A DNA stretch of 64,000 bases from Bursaphelenchus xylophilus (GCA_904066235.2 CAJFCV020000002.1:5828001-5892000); one strand, 5' to 3'. Shown: positions 43,701 through 56,896, counted from the stretch's first letter. Made by a program: numbers and translations. Notes: generated by a model not told the origin, from the letters alone.

Positions 43701-44496
43701 CTATGAATCCTGGGTCCTTGGAGCCTACGAATGGAGTCAACTTTTTGCCTATTATAAATTATGGTCTCAAGATTTTGTCTGGGAAAACGAGCACATCCCA
43801 GAAAAAATCAAAATGACGTCATTTCGCTTCCGAATTGGGGTCACTGAGTTCAACACCCCCACAGATTTGGTAAGAGTCACCCAGATGTTGAGAGATATCG
43901 CCGCCAAATACGAAGATCTGGGTATTGTGACCTACCAGCAGAGTAGAAGTATCGCCGACCAACTGAATGTCCTCTTGCCGAACACAATGCAGAATGATGT
44001 AGCGGCAATGTTCTGCATGATCGTGATCAGTCTTTTGTTTATCCCTAATCCCATCTGCACTTTCTGGATCTCCGTGGCCATGGTGACCATTGATGTTGGT
44101 GTAATTGGTCTCCTCTCCTTGTGGAGTGTCAAGTTGGATCCCATCTCAATGATCACATTGATCCTTTCCATTGGATTCTCCATCGAATTCAGTGCCCATG
44201 TTACTTATGGCTTCGTCAGCAATGAGAATAACCTCACTCCAAGACAAAGATGCATTGATACCATGGAGAAATTGGCCTGGCCGATGGTCCATGGATCAAT
44301 GTCCACGATCCTGGGAGTGCTGGTGTTGGCTTTCATTAACTCTTACATGGTCCTGGTCTTCTTCAAAACCATTTTCCTGGTGATGGTTGTTGGTATTTTC
44401 CATGCGCTCGTAATCTTACCCATCGTTCTTCATGATACTGCGCCCTTGACTGATAGACTGAATGATTACTTAGAGAAAAGGAAACAGGAGATGTAG
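40730..44496 (+). CDS. Patched-related (PTR) multi-pass membrane protein with sterol-sensing domain
   Basis: Nematode PTR proteins are Patched/Dispatched-like RND-type membrane proteins, several of them needed for cuticle and epithelial function. The start is ATG 40730 ([20 protein letters not shown]), with TM1 at [21 protein letters not shown]. An extracellular loop follows, with [15 protein letters not shown] and [10 protein letters not shown]. The sterol-sensing region includes [17 protein letters not shown] and, after an intron of 385 bp (42163-42547), [19 protein letters not shown]. The second half restarts with TM7 ([18 protein letters not shown]). It ends with the second permease block ([60 protein letters not shown]) before TAG 44494-44496. 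The GxxxDD-type motif is present in the first half but is GFSIEFS in the second. The exact C. elegans ptr orthologue is not clear. Confidence 0.88.
42248..42484. repeat. Small foldback repeat inside a PTR gene intron
   Basis: Arms at 42248-42326 and 42406-42484 are inverted copies with a few mismatches. Both contain CCCTGCAAATTTAG/CTAAATTTGCAGGG and GGCTCGGGACTT/AAGTCCCGAGCC. The spacer is about 80 bp. It lies wholly inside the intron at 42163-42547, so it is a MITE-like insertion that leaves the reading frame intact. Confidence 0.85.
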
Positions 44497-44588
44497 TGAT
44501 TTCAGCCAGTCATGATCTCAATGCCATCCTCTCAGGTTGTTTTTCTTGCAGTAGCTTCTAATATTTGTTGTAATTAACTCATTTGGAA

Positions 44589-44594
44589 AATAAA
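44589..44594 (+). terminator. Polyadenylation signal of the PTR gene
   Basis: AATAAA about 95 bp after the PTR stop, in the gap between convergent genes. Confidence 0.5.
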
Positions 44595-44973
44595 ACGGGT
44601 TCACTTGATTCATCTATAGAAATGATCTTTTCAACCCAAATGAAAAATACCACAAATAAAACATGTTCGAGTTTATTACAAATAAAAATAATGAAATTTA
44701 GCGTTATATTCAAAGCTGGTAGAGAAAGAGATTAAGAGTGAAATACAACCGAAAATGGAAACAAAACAAGAAAAGGTACACGTATGGATAAAACTCTGTT
44801 CCGCCTTCTGATCCAACAAGTTTGCGGTCTTCTAGATGAACCCGAAACATCGAATAAATTAAAATAAAAACTTTTAAATAGTGAAAAGCTCATTGCACTG
44901 AACAAGATACGATAAAAAAACACCAGATTATTAGTAAACAGGAGTCCTTTCTTTGGTTTAGTGATTCAGGACT

Positions 44974-47900
44974 TTAGAGTCGCTCGTTCTGGTTCTGCAA
45001 TTCATTAAAATGTAGTACGACCATCACTTGGAAACAACTAACGACAACTTTGTAAACTTACCTGTTGCTGATTAAACAAAGCCCCGTTTTCTTGGTCATA
45101 TGCATAATTGTTTGGATGATAGAAATCAGGACGGGCATTCAAATTCTCGGTATTCAAGGGCTCGGTGGCCGAGTTCAGAACAAGTTGACTTGGGGGATTC
45201 GAAATCTGATGGGCGTTATTAGGGATGGCTCCAAGGGTATTGTCTCCACCACCAATATCCACCGTATCTAAAAAATATAAATATTAAATACCATTTATAA
45301 CTTCATCCAATCCAAACTACTAAAAACGTGCCAGGATCTTCAACAGTTCTTCGGTAAATTGGATTGTCGAATTGAAGAGCGCTGAAGTGTTTGGACCGTT
45401 TTCCCTTCCACATGTATCCCACGATTCCAACAGCTGCCACAACCAGAATAAACATCATGAACATCATCGAGAAGTTGCCTCCTTTCACGCCAACAAGTTC
45501 ATCTACGGCAGACTCCAAGGCAACACATTGATGAACTTGCTCGGGGTCAATCTTGAATCCCGATTCGCAGACACATTGGTAAGGAAGACCAACAATTTTC
45601 TTCTCATCTTTGGTATTCGTGGCAATCACATGAGCTCGGGGAAGGCACATCTGAGCACAGTTATTCTCCATACATTTGTTGGGATGAGATGGCTGAGCTT
45701 GTTCGTGATATACTCTAACCGTCATGGGACCAGCAACTCCCTTGAGAAGGGTAGTGACGTCATCTCCTCTGAACTTGTTGACGGTGAGGACTCCTTCTTG
45801 ATCCCAATCAGTCCAATAAAGCCTTTCCTCAAACACGGTCAAAGAAAACGGATGACGGAGATGAGTGTGGGAATGGAGGACGGTGCGAACATTTTTTCCA
45901 TAGTAGTCAGAAGAACTGATCATCTTCACCTTCGCATCGGCCCAGTAGATTCTTTGTTCGAGGATATCTAAGGCAAGTCCATTCGGCCATCTAACAGTAC
46001 TGCCGGTCAACACTTCCATCCTGTCTTCCCCATTCATTCCGGCTCTTTCAATACGAGCATGATTTCCCCAATCAGTCCAGAAGATCAAGCCAGCTGAAGG
46101 ATCGACGGCGATGGCGCGGGGTTCATCAAGACCTTGATCAATGATCACCTTCCGCTTTCGAGACACCAAATCCAAAACACTAATCTGAAACAAACATAAT
46201 AAACACAAAAATTAAAATGGGAATGGATGAACAGCTACCACTTACTCGATCCAATCCAGTATCAGTCCAGAAAAGAAGCCCATGAATCCAATCAACGGCG
46301 AGTCCATCTGGAGTTTGAATATCAGTTCCAACCAAAACAGAATCTGGACGAGACAAACAATCCTTGACATCAGAATCTCCGAAGAACGTCTTGTTTTCCA
46401 CTTGGCACATCATGATCTTCTCTTTGGCCACATCTGACCAGATTACGGTATTCTTTTGATGCCAGTAATCCATTGCCACTGCGGACTCCAGTTGTTCAAC
46501 CAAAGGATGATATTTGTTGGTGATGAGATCATATCTTCTGATGGCTGCTCGGTTGGAGAGCAAGAGAAGAGGATCTTGGCCATTAGCCCTGCATTTGGTG
46601 GGGACTTGAGCTCCCTTTACACCGTACAACTTGTATCCGGGATGGCAATCACACTTGAAAGAGCCAATCGTATTGGTGCAGATTTGATCACAACTTCCGA
46701 CAACCTCGCATTCATTGATATCTGAAATGAAAGAGTATAAACAACAGTAAAGAATTCCAAAGGCATTAAAACCAAATAGTCTCACCGACACATTGCCCAT
46801 TCTTCAATTCAAATCCATTCAAACAATAGCAAACCTTGGCGTTGTTCTTTCCAGAACGGCAATAACAGGACGCATCCTTGGGATCACAAACCGCTAAAAA
46901 TAATAATAAGACACATAAATAAGCTTCATTTTTTATCTTATGTTTAACATACCAATATCCTTGGAGCAGACAGATCTTGGGCAATCATTCATAGCAGCTT
47001 CGTTTCTGCATAGATCGGTGTATTTGATACATCTGATAGGAGTGGTCGTATTACAAGTATACTCAGTGGCCTGGTCACAAGCATAAGCAATGTTTGTTGG
47101 AGGGGGAATAGTGGGGCACCCAAACTCATCCGATCCATCAGTACAGTCATCATAACCATCACAGAAGCGGTTCTTGTCGAGACAAACACCGTTCTTGCAT
47201 TGTTTCTGATTCTCTGTGCACTTGTGGACACATCCCAATTCATCAGAATGATCGGTGCAATCGAAGTCTCCATCACATCTCCATCTTTGACTAATGCACT
47301 GGACTCCATTCGCACAACGAAACTCCTAAAATCAAAACCATTGATATAAAAAACCAAATGTCGAATAAAATTGTAACATTACTCACATCAGGGTGACACG
47401 TCACGTTTCTGCTAGTCTTGATGGTTGGGCAATCCAATTCATCGCTCTGATCAGCACAATCGGCTTCTCCATCGCATTTCCATTCATGGGGAACACAAAA
47501 GGAAACGGTTTTACACTAAACGAGAATAACAAAAGTTAGGTGTTAAGCTTACCATAAAATGATCCTTCGGATTACAAGTGGCCTTGGGATCACAATTGAG
47601 TTCGTCACTTCCGTCGTCACAATCTTGATCGCCATCGCATTTCCAGCTGTTGAAGATGCATTTTTTGTTATCGAGGCAACGGAATTCAGATTCTTCGCAT
47701 TTCTTTTCGGTCAACGTGCAATTCTTTTCATCGGACATATCAATACAATCGCTCTAAAATAACAGCCAAACAATCAAAATCATTCCCCTCTTCTCTAACA
47801 TATTTCGAAACCTTCTACTCACCTGACCATCACAGATCCAACTCCTTGGAATACAAGATTCCAGATGACCTTGATAGCCCGGACATTTGAATTGATCGGT

Positions 47901-48501
47901 CTGACATTCAACACCTAAAGCGAGCCAATAAAAAGGCTAGGGAAACCCTTACTCTGACAACCAATTTCATCATCCTTGTTGGGGCAATCGTATTCTCCAT
48001 CGCATTGCCATTTTTTGGGAATACATTTATTGGAGAAAAGGGAACCAGGTCGGGTAATTCGCCAACCCATGAAGGTCCGGTTGGTCTTCAAACTGGCATC
48101 TTCTTCTTGGCATTTGTATTCGTCTGCACCACAGTCATCGCCTTTGTTTCCCATTGCTAAAAAACTTGATAAGACGGGTTTCTAAATATCTAACAACGAA
48201 ATGAGATTGCACTTACAACAACCGACTTCGTCGTCGCCATCCTCGCAATCCGTGTCGCCGTCACATCTCCAACTCTTTGGAATGCATCTACCAGATTCGC
48301 ATTTGAATTCGCTCTCTCGGCAATTCCTATCTGAAGATTTATCATAAATACCACAACGCCTCTCCAAACATTAAAAAGTTCAGCAAAAATCTTACAAGTC
48401 GAAATGGTCGAAACTTTGGCTTGCCGATCCACACGAGGGTTAGCAATTGCTACAGCTGCAAGCGTCGCAATGGACAACAGAATTGCCCAATTGGAGGCCA
48501 T
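44974..48501 (-). CDS. rme-2: LDL-receptor family protein, RME-2/VLDLR-like yolk receptor
   Basis: Single-pass endocytic receptor; C. elegans RME-2 takes up yolk into oocytes. The start is ATG 48501-48499 (signal peptide [20 protein letters not shown]), with an acceptor about 30 bases upstream that suits trans-splicing. Eight LDL-A modules follow, seven of them clear ([39 protein letters not shown]; and so on) and the eighth degenerate. The second has an insertion of about 20 residues before its CIPKKW. An EGF module and a calcium-binding EGF ([18 protein letters not shown]) come next. The YWTD beta-propeller includes [36 protein letters not shown] and [12 protein letters not shown] final EGF, a transmembrane helix ([20 protein letters not shown]) and a cytoplasmic tail with FDNPIY (an FxNPxY endocytosis signal) complete it. 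The last exon ends NQNERL, with the stop at 44976-44974. Confidence 0.9.
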
Positions 48502-49762
48502 GTTCAGGGCCTGAGGGTTAAGACTCTGCAAAAAATAATTCGTGATTCAAAGGTTATCAGAACTCTTATCAAATTCCTTTGAACAAACAATTCGCCCGAT
48601 TTCAAAAGAGATGAATAATAAAAAATAGAGTTAATGGAGGGCCAAATATTATTCAAAGAGCGTATAAATCATCGTTCATTAAACTCGTCATAAGAGCCGA
48701 AAAAATTGAGAAAATGCCAGAGAGAATAGCTGAACCAACAAACTCGGTCGTGAAAGTTTTCGATTAATCAAATTATACTGTCTGAATTACCGACATCACT
48801 TTACAAACGCCAGCCTGATCTCGGTCTAGGAAACGATGAAATTGGCCACGTGAACAAAAAAAATACGGGCAAAACAGTTTTTGGAAGCTCAAAAAAATAG
48901 TGTAAAATGAATCATTGGAAAGGAAATGATTCACGTTAACTATTTCAGCAAATTAGACCATTAAAATATGTTAATCGGGCCTGCTTTGTGAAGAAAATAG
49001 TTTCACGGAAGAACCAAAGTCGAAATCGAATCTCAATTACCGAATTTTCTTATTTTCGCAACTCAAACGTGTCTCCCGATGGCCTTTCCATCTAATTAAA
49101 TCCACTATCGCGCTTCAACACGCAAAAAAGACGAGAAATCCACGTAAAAGATCAGGTGTGGGTATAATCTGGTGCAAAACTAATAAAAAATGAGAGGAAA
49201 CACACAAAAATGCATAAAATTGAACACCATGGAAATAACAAAGAAGAAATCCCTTTGAAAACGGGCGCATTCTCGCGGGAGTGATGATTTCCACAGGGAA
49301 GAAGTTGGGAGAGCGACACTTGACCCCACACCTTGTTTTTGGGTCAACTCTTCCCCACTGTACGGTAGTTTAATTTATAAACTTATAAAGGTAACATACT
49401 TTCGTTGTAGGGCCCAGTAGGGAACTCTGGTCGAAGAAACGAGTGGAAGTAATGTGATTGCAACTTGATTGTTAGTGGGTTTGTCAGCCGAGAGGGTCTT
49501 GACTCAAGGGAATGTTGTTTTAGTGGAAAAAGGGGAGAAATAGGTGGGGAACGGAGAATAAACACTGTCATGGGTTAAACGCTTTTGTGCAAATGATTCA
49601 ATTTTGACCAAGTGAAATGGAATGAAGCCTTTCATGACTATAAATCTGTTTTGTAGTAAATATCTTCATTATTATTGGATTTTTATGTAGTTATTACAAT
49701 GTTATGATAGTAACTATTAAATTGAAAAAAGAGAATGGTCAAGTTCCACAACCACCTTGTAT
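48502..49762. other. Upstream region of the rme-2-like gene
   Basis: No gene recognised. The part nearest the receptor gene is expected to hold its promoter. The sequence is AT-rich with a TACGGTAG word near 49370. The last 130 bases before 49762 are probably the 3' untranslated region of the ShKT gene. Confidence 0.45.
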
Positions 49763-51149
49763 TCAGCAGAGACCACAAGTTTGAGGGCAGATCTCCTTCT
49801 TTTTGTCCGCTTTTACCTTATCCGTCTCACAGAATCCGTACTTCTTCCAAATTGAACATTCTCTACAAAGTATTATTAAGGTATTGTAAGTTGTAAATAT
49901 GTAATTTGAGTAAGAGCATGGCGTGCTCGCTCTGAGTGTAATGTAGTCTCGAAATGTTTTCTTACTTCATTTTGTCCTCACATCCAGGCGGTTTAGTGCT
50001 CCCATTGCTTCCACCGCCACAAAATCCACAAGTCTTTGCACATTCGGCCTTCATCATGTCAATCGAATCCTAAAATTATAGAATTTATGCTATTGCAAGA
50101 AGTTTGAAGAATAAAAATCTGAGTAGAATTACTGCGAGAGTAATTAATTGTGAGAATAACGTCATTAAAGTAATCATGACTTATTCATCCACTCAGAACG
50201 TTGAGTACACCCCCATTGGTAAGCGGATGGATTGGGTATGTAAATAAGTAATGAAAAAGTTTATTCTGGCGGTAAATCGAGTTGGCGAAACGGAAGCCAA
50301 AAACTTGTGAATTCCAGATGTCTGACCTCTAACTTGAGGAGATCAGGAAGTAATATTTTTGTGTTCTTTATGCCCTGAGGGATGTTATAATCAGTAATTA
50401 AGCACTAACGACACAAAGATTGTAATCTTGGGTTTTTCTGAGATTCGTATTTTTGGAACACTGCTAATTTAAGGGTTTTAATTCTTACTTCATCTTTACA
50501 GTACTCTTTTACTGAGTCACACTCGGTTTCATTGTTGTCTTTGCATTCCTCATCTGAAGCATCACTGTTCGATAATTTTGTAATTATTACTTTTACCTTT
50601 TGTTTTGCCATCTGGATTTGATTTTGCAGTGGAAGCTTTTTTATTGGGAGCACCTGGAATTAAGTCAATCATAGGGAATGTTTGCTTAGTAGCGGCATTA
50701 CTATCCCCGTTTGCGTCCCTTTGAATTCGAGATTACACTGTGCAATATCGTTAATTAAAAATATTAAGTTCTGAATGTTGTCCTTACCAGAGGTGTAACA
50801 AAAATAGAAAATAACAATGGCAATGCTTAAAGTTCAGCAATACGTTTGTAGAATACTTGAACAGTTAAAAAAATGTTTGTTATAAAGCATGTATGTGTAC
50901 TAGTGCTTAAAGTAATACTCACAACAATAATAGGTCCCTTCGATGGCCACACAAGAGAGTTCCGGGTCATCTTCGCAGAGCTTCGAGTTCTGGTTGCATT
51001 CTGAAGGCATTAACAACTACTATTTATCCACTTCCATTATAAATTTTGTTTGAAAACTTACGAAAGAAGGCGTCTTCTCCATCTGGACAAGTCGCTGAAT
51101 AGGTGTAATTGAAATTAAGTAAAAGAATTAAGAATAAAATTACGATCAT
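49763..51149 (-). CDS. Small secreted protein with two ShKT domains
   Basis: The start is ATG 51149-51147, with a signal peptide (MIVILFLILLLNFNYTYS). A first Cys-containing segment follows (TCPDGEDAFFECNQNSKLC, then CVAIEGTYYCC). Later exons give DASDEECKDNNETECDSV, KEYCKDE, DSIDMMKAECAKTCGFCGGG and finally ECSIWKKYGFCETDK with KEICPQTCGLC before TGA 49765-49763. The spacing C...C...C...C..TCGFC is that of the ShKT fold, named after a sea-anemone peptide. In nematodes such domains are common in secreted proteins, including tyrosinases and proteases, and do not by themselves indicate toxicity. The protein is short and has no catalytic domain. Function is unknown. Six or so small exons are supported by consensus splice sites; one 5' junction is less certain. 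Confidence 0.75.
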
Positions 51150-51413
51150 ACTAATGCTATTTAAGGGAATGGATCTTCTAACGACATTTCTCTCGTTTCC
51201 TTTAGTATAATCATCTGTTCAAACATCACGAATCTCCTTTTTTGATTATGTTTGACGCGCAGATTACATTTTTCCGCATTACGATGTTTCTTAAGTAATA
51301 TGTACTGTTAAAAAATGTCCCTGTAAAATGACTGTCCAACTTTATTTTGTTTGCTCGGTTTTATTTTTTTTCGCATCAGTTTTAACGGTAATTTGATTAT
51401 TTCAAAGTGGATT

Positions 51414-51762
51414 ACTACTAGTCGCGACATAAAGTCCTGACACATTTTGCACCGTGCGAAAGTTCGGGGTTTGGACGTCGCACCGCGCATTCTTCTTTCA
51501 TTTCATCCGCACGGTGCATCTTTTTGCATTTGTCGCCGCGATTTTCCATTTTTGCACTAGCGACATGCACTTTCGCACCGTGCTTTCTCTTTCATTTTCA
51601 TCCGCACGGTGCATCTTTTCGCATTTCTCGCCGCGATTTCCCGTTTTTGCACTAGCGACGTGCACTTTCGCGCGCGACAAACCCGAATTTGGGGGCGCGA
51701 CGTCCAAACCCCGAACTTTCACACGGTGCAAAATGTGTCAGGACTTTATGGCGCGACTAGTA
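51414..51762. repeat. Foldback repeat with ACTAGT-containing ends, copy C
   Basis: Arms at about 51414-51482 and 51697-51762 are inverted copies (AAAGTCCTGACACATTTTGC and CCGAACTTTC). The interior has two direct repeats of about 70 bp containing TCCGCACGGTGCATC, GCCGCGATTT and TTTTTGCACTAGCGAC. It belongs to the same family as the repeat at 978-1180. Confidence 0.85.
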
Positions 51763-53977
51763 GGCCCACCCTCACAATCAGGTCATTCCTCCAAGTTACC
51801 GTTCAGTTCTAGACACTTGTCACCGATTATTTTTTAAACTCAGTTAGTTCCATGTTCCATGGGATGACAACAGTTTTTTATAATATTATTTTAGATTATT
51901 TTATATCGTCATAAAATACACTTGAAGTAACAACACAAAACATCGGAAGAGTACATCCGAGACCTGAAATTAGAGTACATAGAGGTTATTCCGGATCGAT
52001 GAGGACCTCCGTCCTCCTCCCCTTAGGGCACAATGACCGGGACAAAAGAACCCGCGGAAATATTATAGAAAACCCGCCTTCTTGGGATCATTTCAGTTAT
52101 TTCGAGAGCTCAGGTGGGAATGGGCTTAATCAAAAGACAGGCCAGGTTAAATTTAAAGGGGTTACTGCAACATCTTATTAGGGTTTTTCGTTTAGGTCAT
52201 GTCACTGTCTCATCATATTATTTGTTTTACTTGATGACAACTTGAACTCTTTGGGAGATAATAGATGTTACAAAAAGCGCCTCGGGGGAGACGCTTTTTG
52301 TCATTCGAACCTTTTGGCAATTGGAAATAAATTATTTGGAATTAGAACTTGGATTAGACTCGGGCCTTTCCACGGGTGGAGTTTCAAACAAAAAACTAAA
52401 TTGAACGTTTCCTTTCCTCGGCCGCCCTTCGGCCGTTCTTTCCGCATACCAGGTGACTCGGGGAGATAAGATCTCCTGTGGTTAATCCCTGATATGCGTT
52501 TATCACTTCCTTCTTCTCACGTTTGTCGGGTCAGACGTTTCTGCTCATATCAATATCATTCCCAGAAACGACACTTGTGGCTTTAATGTCTTCGTCAGTT
52601 TCGTCAAAACATACATTAGCTCTGCCTCCTTTTTGTATCCTTTATTCGGATCTCCAACCTTTAATCAGTGCTTTAAAATGTATTCGTTGTGTAATGTCCT
52701 CGCTGTATTACGTATGTTCTCCTGATTAATATTAAATTCTTCACGTTTCGTATTCGTATTTTCACACATTTTATGTTAAAATGTTTTGTAAAAGTTTCGC
52801 GATTTTATTCCACTTCCTGTAAATGCCGATACATCAGTTGTCCGTTCTGTTGCAATATGTGATTTATAGCCGTGGGTATCCCGCACATTCCCTGAGGGCA
52901 TAGAAAGAAAGATAAACAGTTTACTGCAGTAAAAGAAAGGTCCCGTTTCAAAGTGCTCCTACTCGAATATTTGGGGGAAAGGCGGCAAAAGAAATGTCCA
53001 AATTGGATTGGAGCGATGGGAATTCGATGGCATCTGCCGTGTTTCGGCTACAGAAGCCCGCAGGCATTATAATCCGCTAATTTTATTTTCTTGGACCATC
53101 TGAGATTCTGGACTTTGGCAGCCGGAAATGGTCTCTTTTCTGCAAGGTTACTGTATTCGTTTGAATTAAGTCCATTCCGATCAGATTTATCTTCCCTTTC
53201 TTACTCTGTTAGATTAAAGTTTTATTTTCTTGCACTTTATTCTCGTGCTTTCTTTACATTTATATGTGGAACAATTCAGGTGTTAATTTTAAATTTGGAA
53301 TGACAATTGTGAGTCTAAATATCAAAGTTTTTAAAATTTCCGAACGTTTTTAGCCAACTGAAACCCTAAATACCGTAGCTTTATGCGTGTATCCCAGACT
53401 TTGAGACCATTCATAAGACAAACGAAAGGACGGCATAATCGCTGGAGGGAATTAAGGGTCACTAATACAGTGGATTACTTCATTCTGCTTGAGTTTATCA
53501 GCAGAAGTAAGTAAATTGTGTTGATGTCTGTTTGCCTAGATAAAGGCCTTTTTGCGGGTTACAGCGACCTTATACTAGACATTCAGATGCCTCCTCGAAA
53601 ACAGATGATCTATGTTTTGGAAACATTCGGTTGATTAAAATACGTTATTTACCACATTAAAGCTCGAAACGGGTATCAATTCGAATTAAGAGCGTTGAGT
53701 CAGAACACTGGCTTCGTTCTCGGCCCCGCCTTGGCAGCGGCTTTGTTTCCAAATTTGAATCTTACGGCCAAATTGGGAAGCAATCTTGTGTTTTCTAACC
53801 CTTCCCGACATCTGATTCCTCCGGAGATTCCCCTGAGGGCGATTACAGACCATTAAGATTCCAGTCTGGCGTGGCCCCTCAGGGCATCAAGATGGAGTCA
53901 GTCCGATCATTTCCGGGTTTTGACGTTTTTCTTGTTTATTCGCGGAGATTCGGATACGGATTACTGTTATTTTTCAG
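51763..53977. other. Long non-coding region upstream of the GPCR gene
   Basis: No exon can be supported. It is GC-richer than most intergenic DNA and carries CCCTGAGGGC words near 52890, 53831 and 53878 and TAC(T/C)GTA words near 53150 and 53385. It ends in a T-rich acceptor (TTATTTTTCAG) directly before the GPCR start codon. Likely the promoter or enhancer region of the receptor gene. Confidence 0.5.
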
Positions 53978-55856
53978 ATGTTTTGTGAAGCCGACCCGGT
54001 GTTATTTGACCGAGGAAAGCACGGCCAACTCATTGAGGCCCTACAGGAATTCGCGGCGTATGTATTTTAGACAATTCTGTTATTCCTAGGGTTTCCCTTT
54101 TATCGATTTTGTCTTTCTTTCTTACAAAACTTACAATTAACGGCAAGACTCGGAAATATGGACTTGTAGTGTTTTTACATTACTTTTGAAGTTTCTCTAG
54201 GGCGTTATGAGGATGCTATTCCGATAAATACTTTTTGTTCTTACAACGCTTCCTTTCTTTGTCATAAAAAATGGAGTAACGCCACGAAAACGCGTCATTA
54301 TTATTGGTCATGCATAATCTCATTAATTGGGAGTGTGGCCAAAGAAAAAAAAAACTAATTGTCCTTGTAAAACAGGCGCTGACTAAACTCGATAAGGATT
54401 TCCATTTGCCTGAGTGAGACTAGAAACATAATGTTGGATTCATTGAAGCTGTTTTGAGATGACACTTTCCCTGATTAGCATAATTTGTTCATGGTAACAT
54501 TGCAGAGTCTACAACGCCATCCATCCGTTCCTCTGTCTGTTCATCTGTCCCCTGGGGATCTTGGCCAATCTGGTCCACATCCTCGTCCTCACTCGCCGCC
54601 GGATGCGGAGATGTGCCGTCAACTCTGTACTGATAGGGATCGCGATCTGTGACGTCATCACCATGACCAGCTACTTCATCTACATTGTGCGTTTCGAGTT
54701 CGCCAAGGGACTGACGAAGTGAGTTTTCTTCATTTTATGGGCTTCCGGGTTCTCGAAAGCACGTACTCGATCGGGCATTTCTGGCTTCTTGTTTTTACGG
54801 AAAACACCCGCTTAATATGCAGCGAAGCCATTAGCTCAGAAATGTATTGAGACCATAAATTTCAGCTACTTCTGGGCTGTTGTCCTTGAGTTCCATGCGA
54901 CTCTCTCCATCTGCTTGCACACCATTAACCTCTACTTGTGCGTGACAATGGCATTCATAAGATGGAAGGCCATGCGGACCTCGAAAAGCGCCGTTATGAA
55001 GCCGAACACCGCCTGGTAATAATACCTCTGATTTCTTCTCTGGAGACCGCAAAACCTGAAGTAATCATCCAAATTTCAGGAAGATATTCTGTGTGATTGC
55101 TCTGGTCGTGAGTGTTCTCTGTGTCCCCACATTCCTGGTACATGAGGCCCATGAAGTGAACCTGACCGTCGAGAACACCACCTATTCGTTTTATACGGTG
55201 GATATCTCGGACTGGGCTCGGATGAATAGATGTAGATGGTTCAAGGCAAATCTCTGGATCATCGGAATCGTCCTCAAGGCCATTCCTTGCTTCCTTTTGC
55301 TATGGTTTACCATGGCTTTGATGATCCGACTTCACAAAAACAACGCCAAACGGGCCATGTTGTTGTACACGAATAGCGTGAAGGGTGCCCGGAAGAGACG
55401 TCAGAATTACGATCGAACTACTTTCACACTCATTGTCATGCTCACTGCCTTCTTAGTGAGTTTTGTTACGTAATCATGATTCACCTCTCCAACAAATTTA
55501 TTTATTTATTTTAGCTTACCGAATTACCTCAAGGAATGCTTACCATGTTAAATGGAGTCTACACAAATGATGTGCACACAGTAATTTACATGAATCTTGC
55601 CAATGTTCTAGATGTTTTATCTCTTATCAATTGTTATGTTGGATTCATTGCTTACTGTTTCCTCTGCTCAAAATATCGGCAGACTTTCATGATGATGATA
55701 TTGACGACGTAAGTTTGCATTATCATAGGCTCTAAGACGATTCTCAGGATGGAAAAATCTCCAAAAAAAGCTAAGATAGACGCCTATGTTCACACATCAA
55801 GAGCACTTTTGGATGAGATTACGACCAACAACATGACCAATGGGAATGTGAAGTAA
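53978..55856 (+). CDS. Rhodopsin-family GPCR, DMSR (myosuppressin/FMRFamide receptor-like)
   Basis: Seven-transmembrane receptor of the nematode DMSR group, which responds to RFamide neuropeptides. The start is ATG 53978, immediately after an acceptor AG, so the mRNA is probably trans-spliced there. Exon 1 (53978-54057) gives a short N-terminus, [19 protein letters not shown]1 reads [20 protein letters not shown] and is followed by [19 protein letters not shown] (TM2 start). TM3 is [20 protein letters not shown] with RWKAM in place of the classical DRY. TM4 is [21 protein letters not shown]5 [20 protein letters not shown] and TM6 [12 protein letters not shown] with [11 protein letters not shown]7 is [20 protein letters not shown] with KYRQTF after it. 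The tail ends [11 protein letters not shown] at TAA 55854-55856. Length is about 370-390 residues. Which dmsr gene it matches is not clear. Confidence 0.85.
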
Positions 55857-56841
55857 TCTCTGTCTGCACAACATGGTTTTGCATTATCTTTATATTATCC
55901 ATAACAAGTACAACACCTTTATGTTGTATCTGCCGATGCATCTGATGGCCTTATTTCCGCGTTATATTAATGCGATTAATTTCACGGTGCTTCATGATAC
56001 CTCTTTCTTTTCTCTCCCCCTTCATGTATCTCATCCCCAAATACCTGACATCTATCATCGTTCACACGGGTCATCCATCTTTTTTTTGTGCCAAATAAGA
56101 GATTGAAAACGGTTAAAAAATAAATTTTAAGTGGTCAGACGTTGGTTGTTCCGGGAATAAATGGAGGTCCAGACGGATCCAAAGCTACCCTTTCGGATCC
56201 CTTAGACTTGTTTAATCCCACAATAAGACCTTTAGTCGCTTTGTCTATAAGGAGGATAACATAAAATGTCATCTACTGACGTCCTTCCCTGATTTCATAC
56301 ATTATATTCAAGATTTGGATTAGCTAAAACAAATCCAATTAATTATAAAATATACGTTTAGGGATTACTCTTATGTCGAATAAATTAGCCTCATTACTGT
56401 AATTACATGCGGAACGTAGTAGAAAAGAATTCTTTAAATGTTTCCATTAATGCCTTCCGAAAACACGGAAACCTTAACAAAACATAATATGTCCATATTA
56501 TGGACATCTAGAGAACAAGATTACGGCCTTCAGACATGCTTTTGTTGAGAGTAATGCGACTTTTATGTCCCTGACTTCTGAATCACAAAGGAATGAGTAA
56601 GTGAACGCCCGCGATTACTAAAAATACTTATTTATTATACTTACAAGGGCAGTCACATTTTTCGCAGATCGATCCTTACTGGGGACCTAGCGGATGTTGA
56701 AGGCACCAGAAAGTATAAGAAGAATCTGACTTCAGAAAGTGTTTACGGGCCTGTGGGCAGAGTTATGGCCCATCAAAGTTCACGCAAAAATCCCACCGAA
56801 AAGACCTTCAAAAAATACGAGCGTGAGGAAGTGAGCTTCGA

Positions 56842-56896
56842 TAGTACAGTGGTTTGCAAACTTTTCTTTTGTTAGGAAGGTTCCGGGTTTGATTCC
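56842..56896 (+). other. tRNA-like sequence with A and B boxes (degenerate)
   Basis: TAGTACAGTGG at 56842-56852 matches the polymerase III A-box consensus. GGGTTTGATTCC at 56885-56896 matches the B box with one substitution. No acceptor stem pairs around them, so this is likely a tRNA-derived repeat. Confidence 0.45.
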
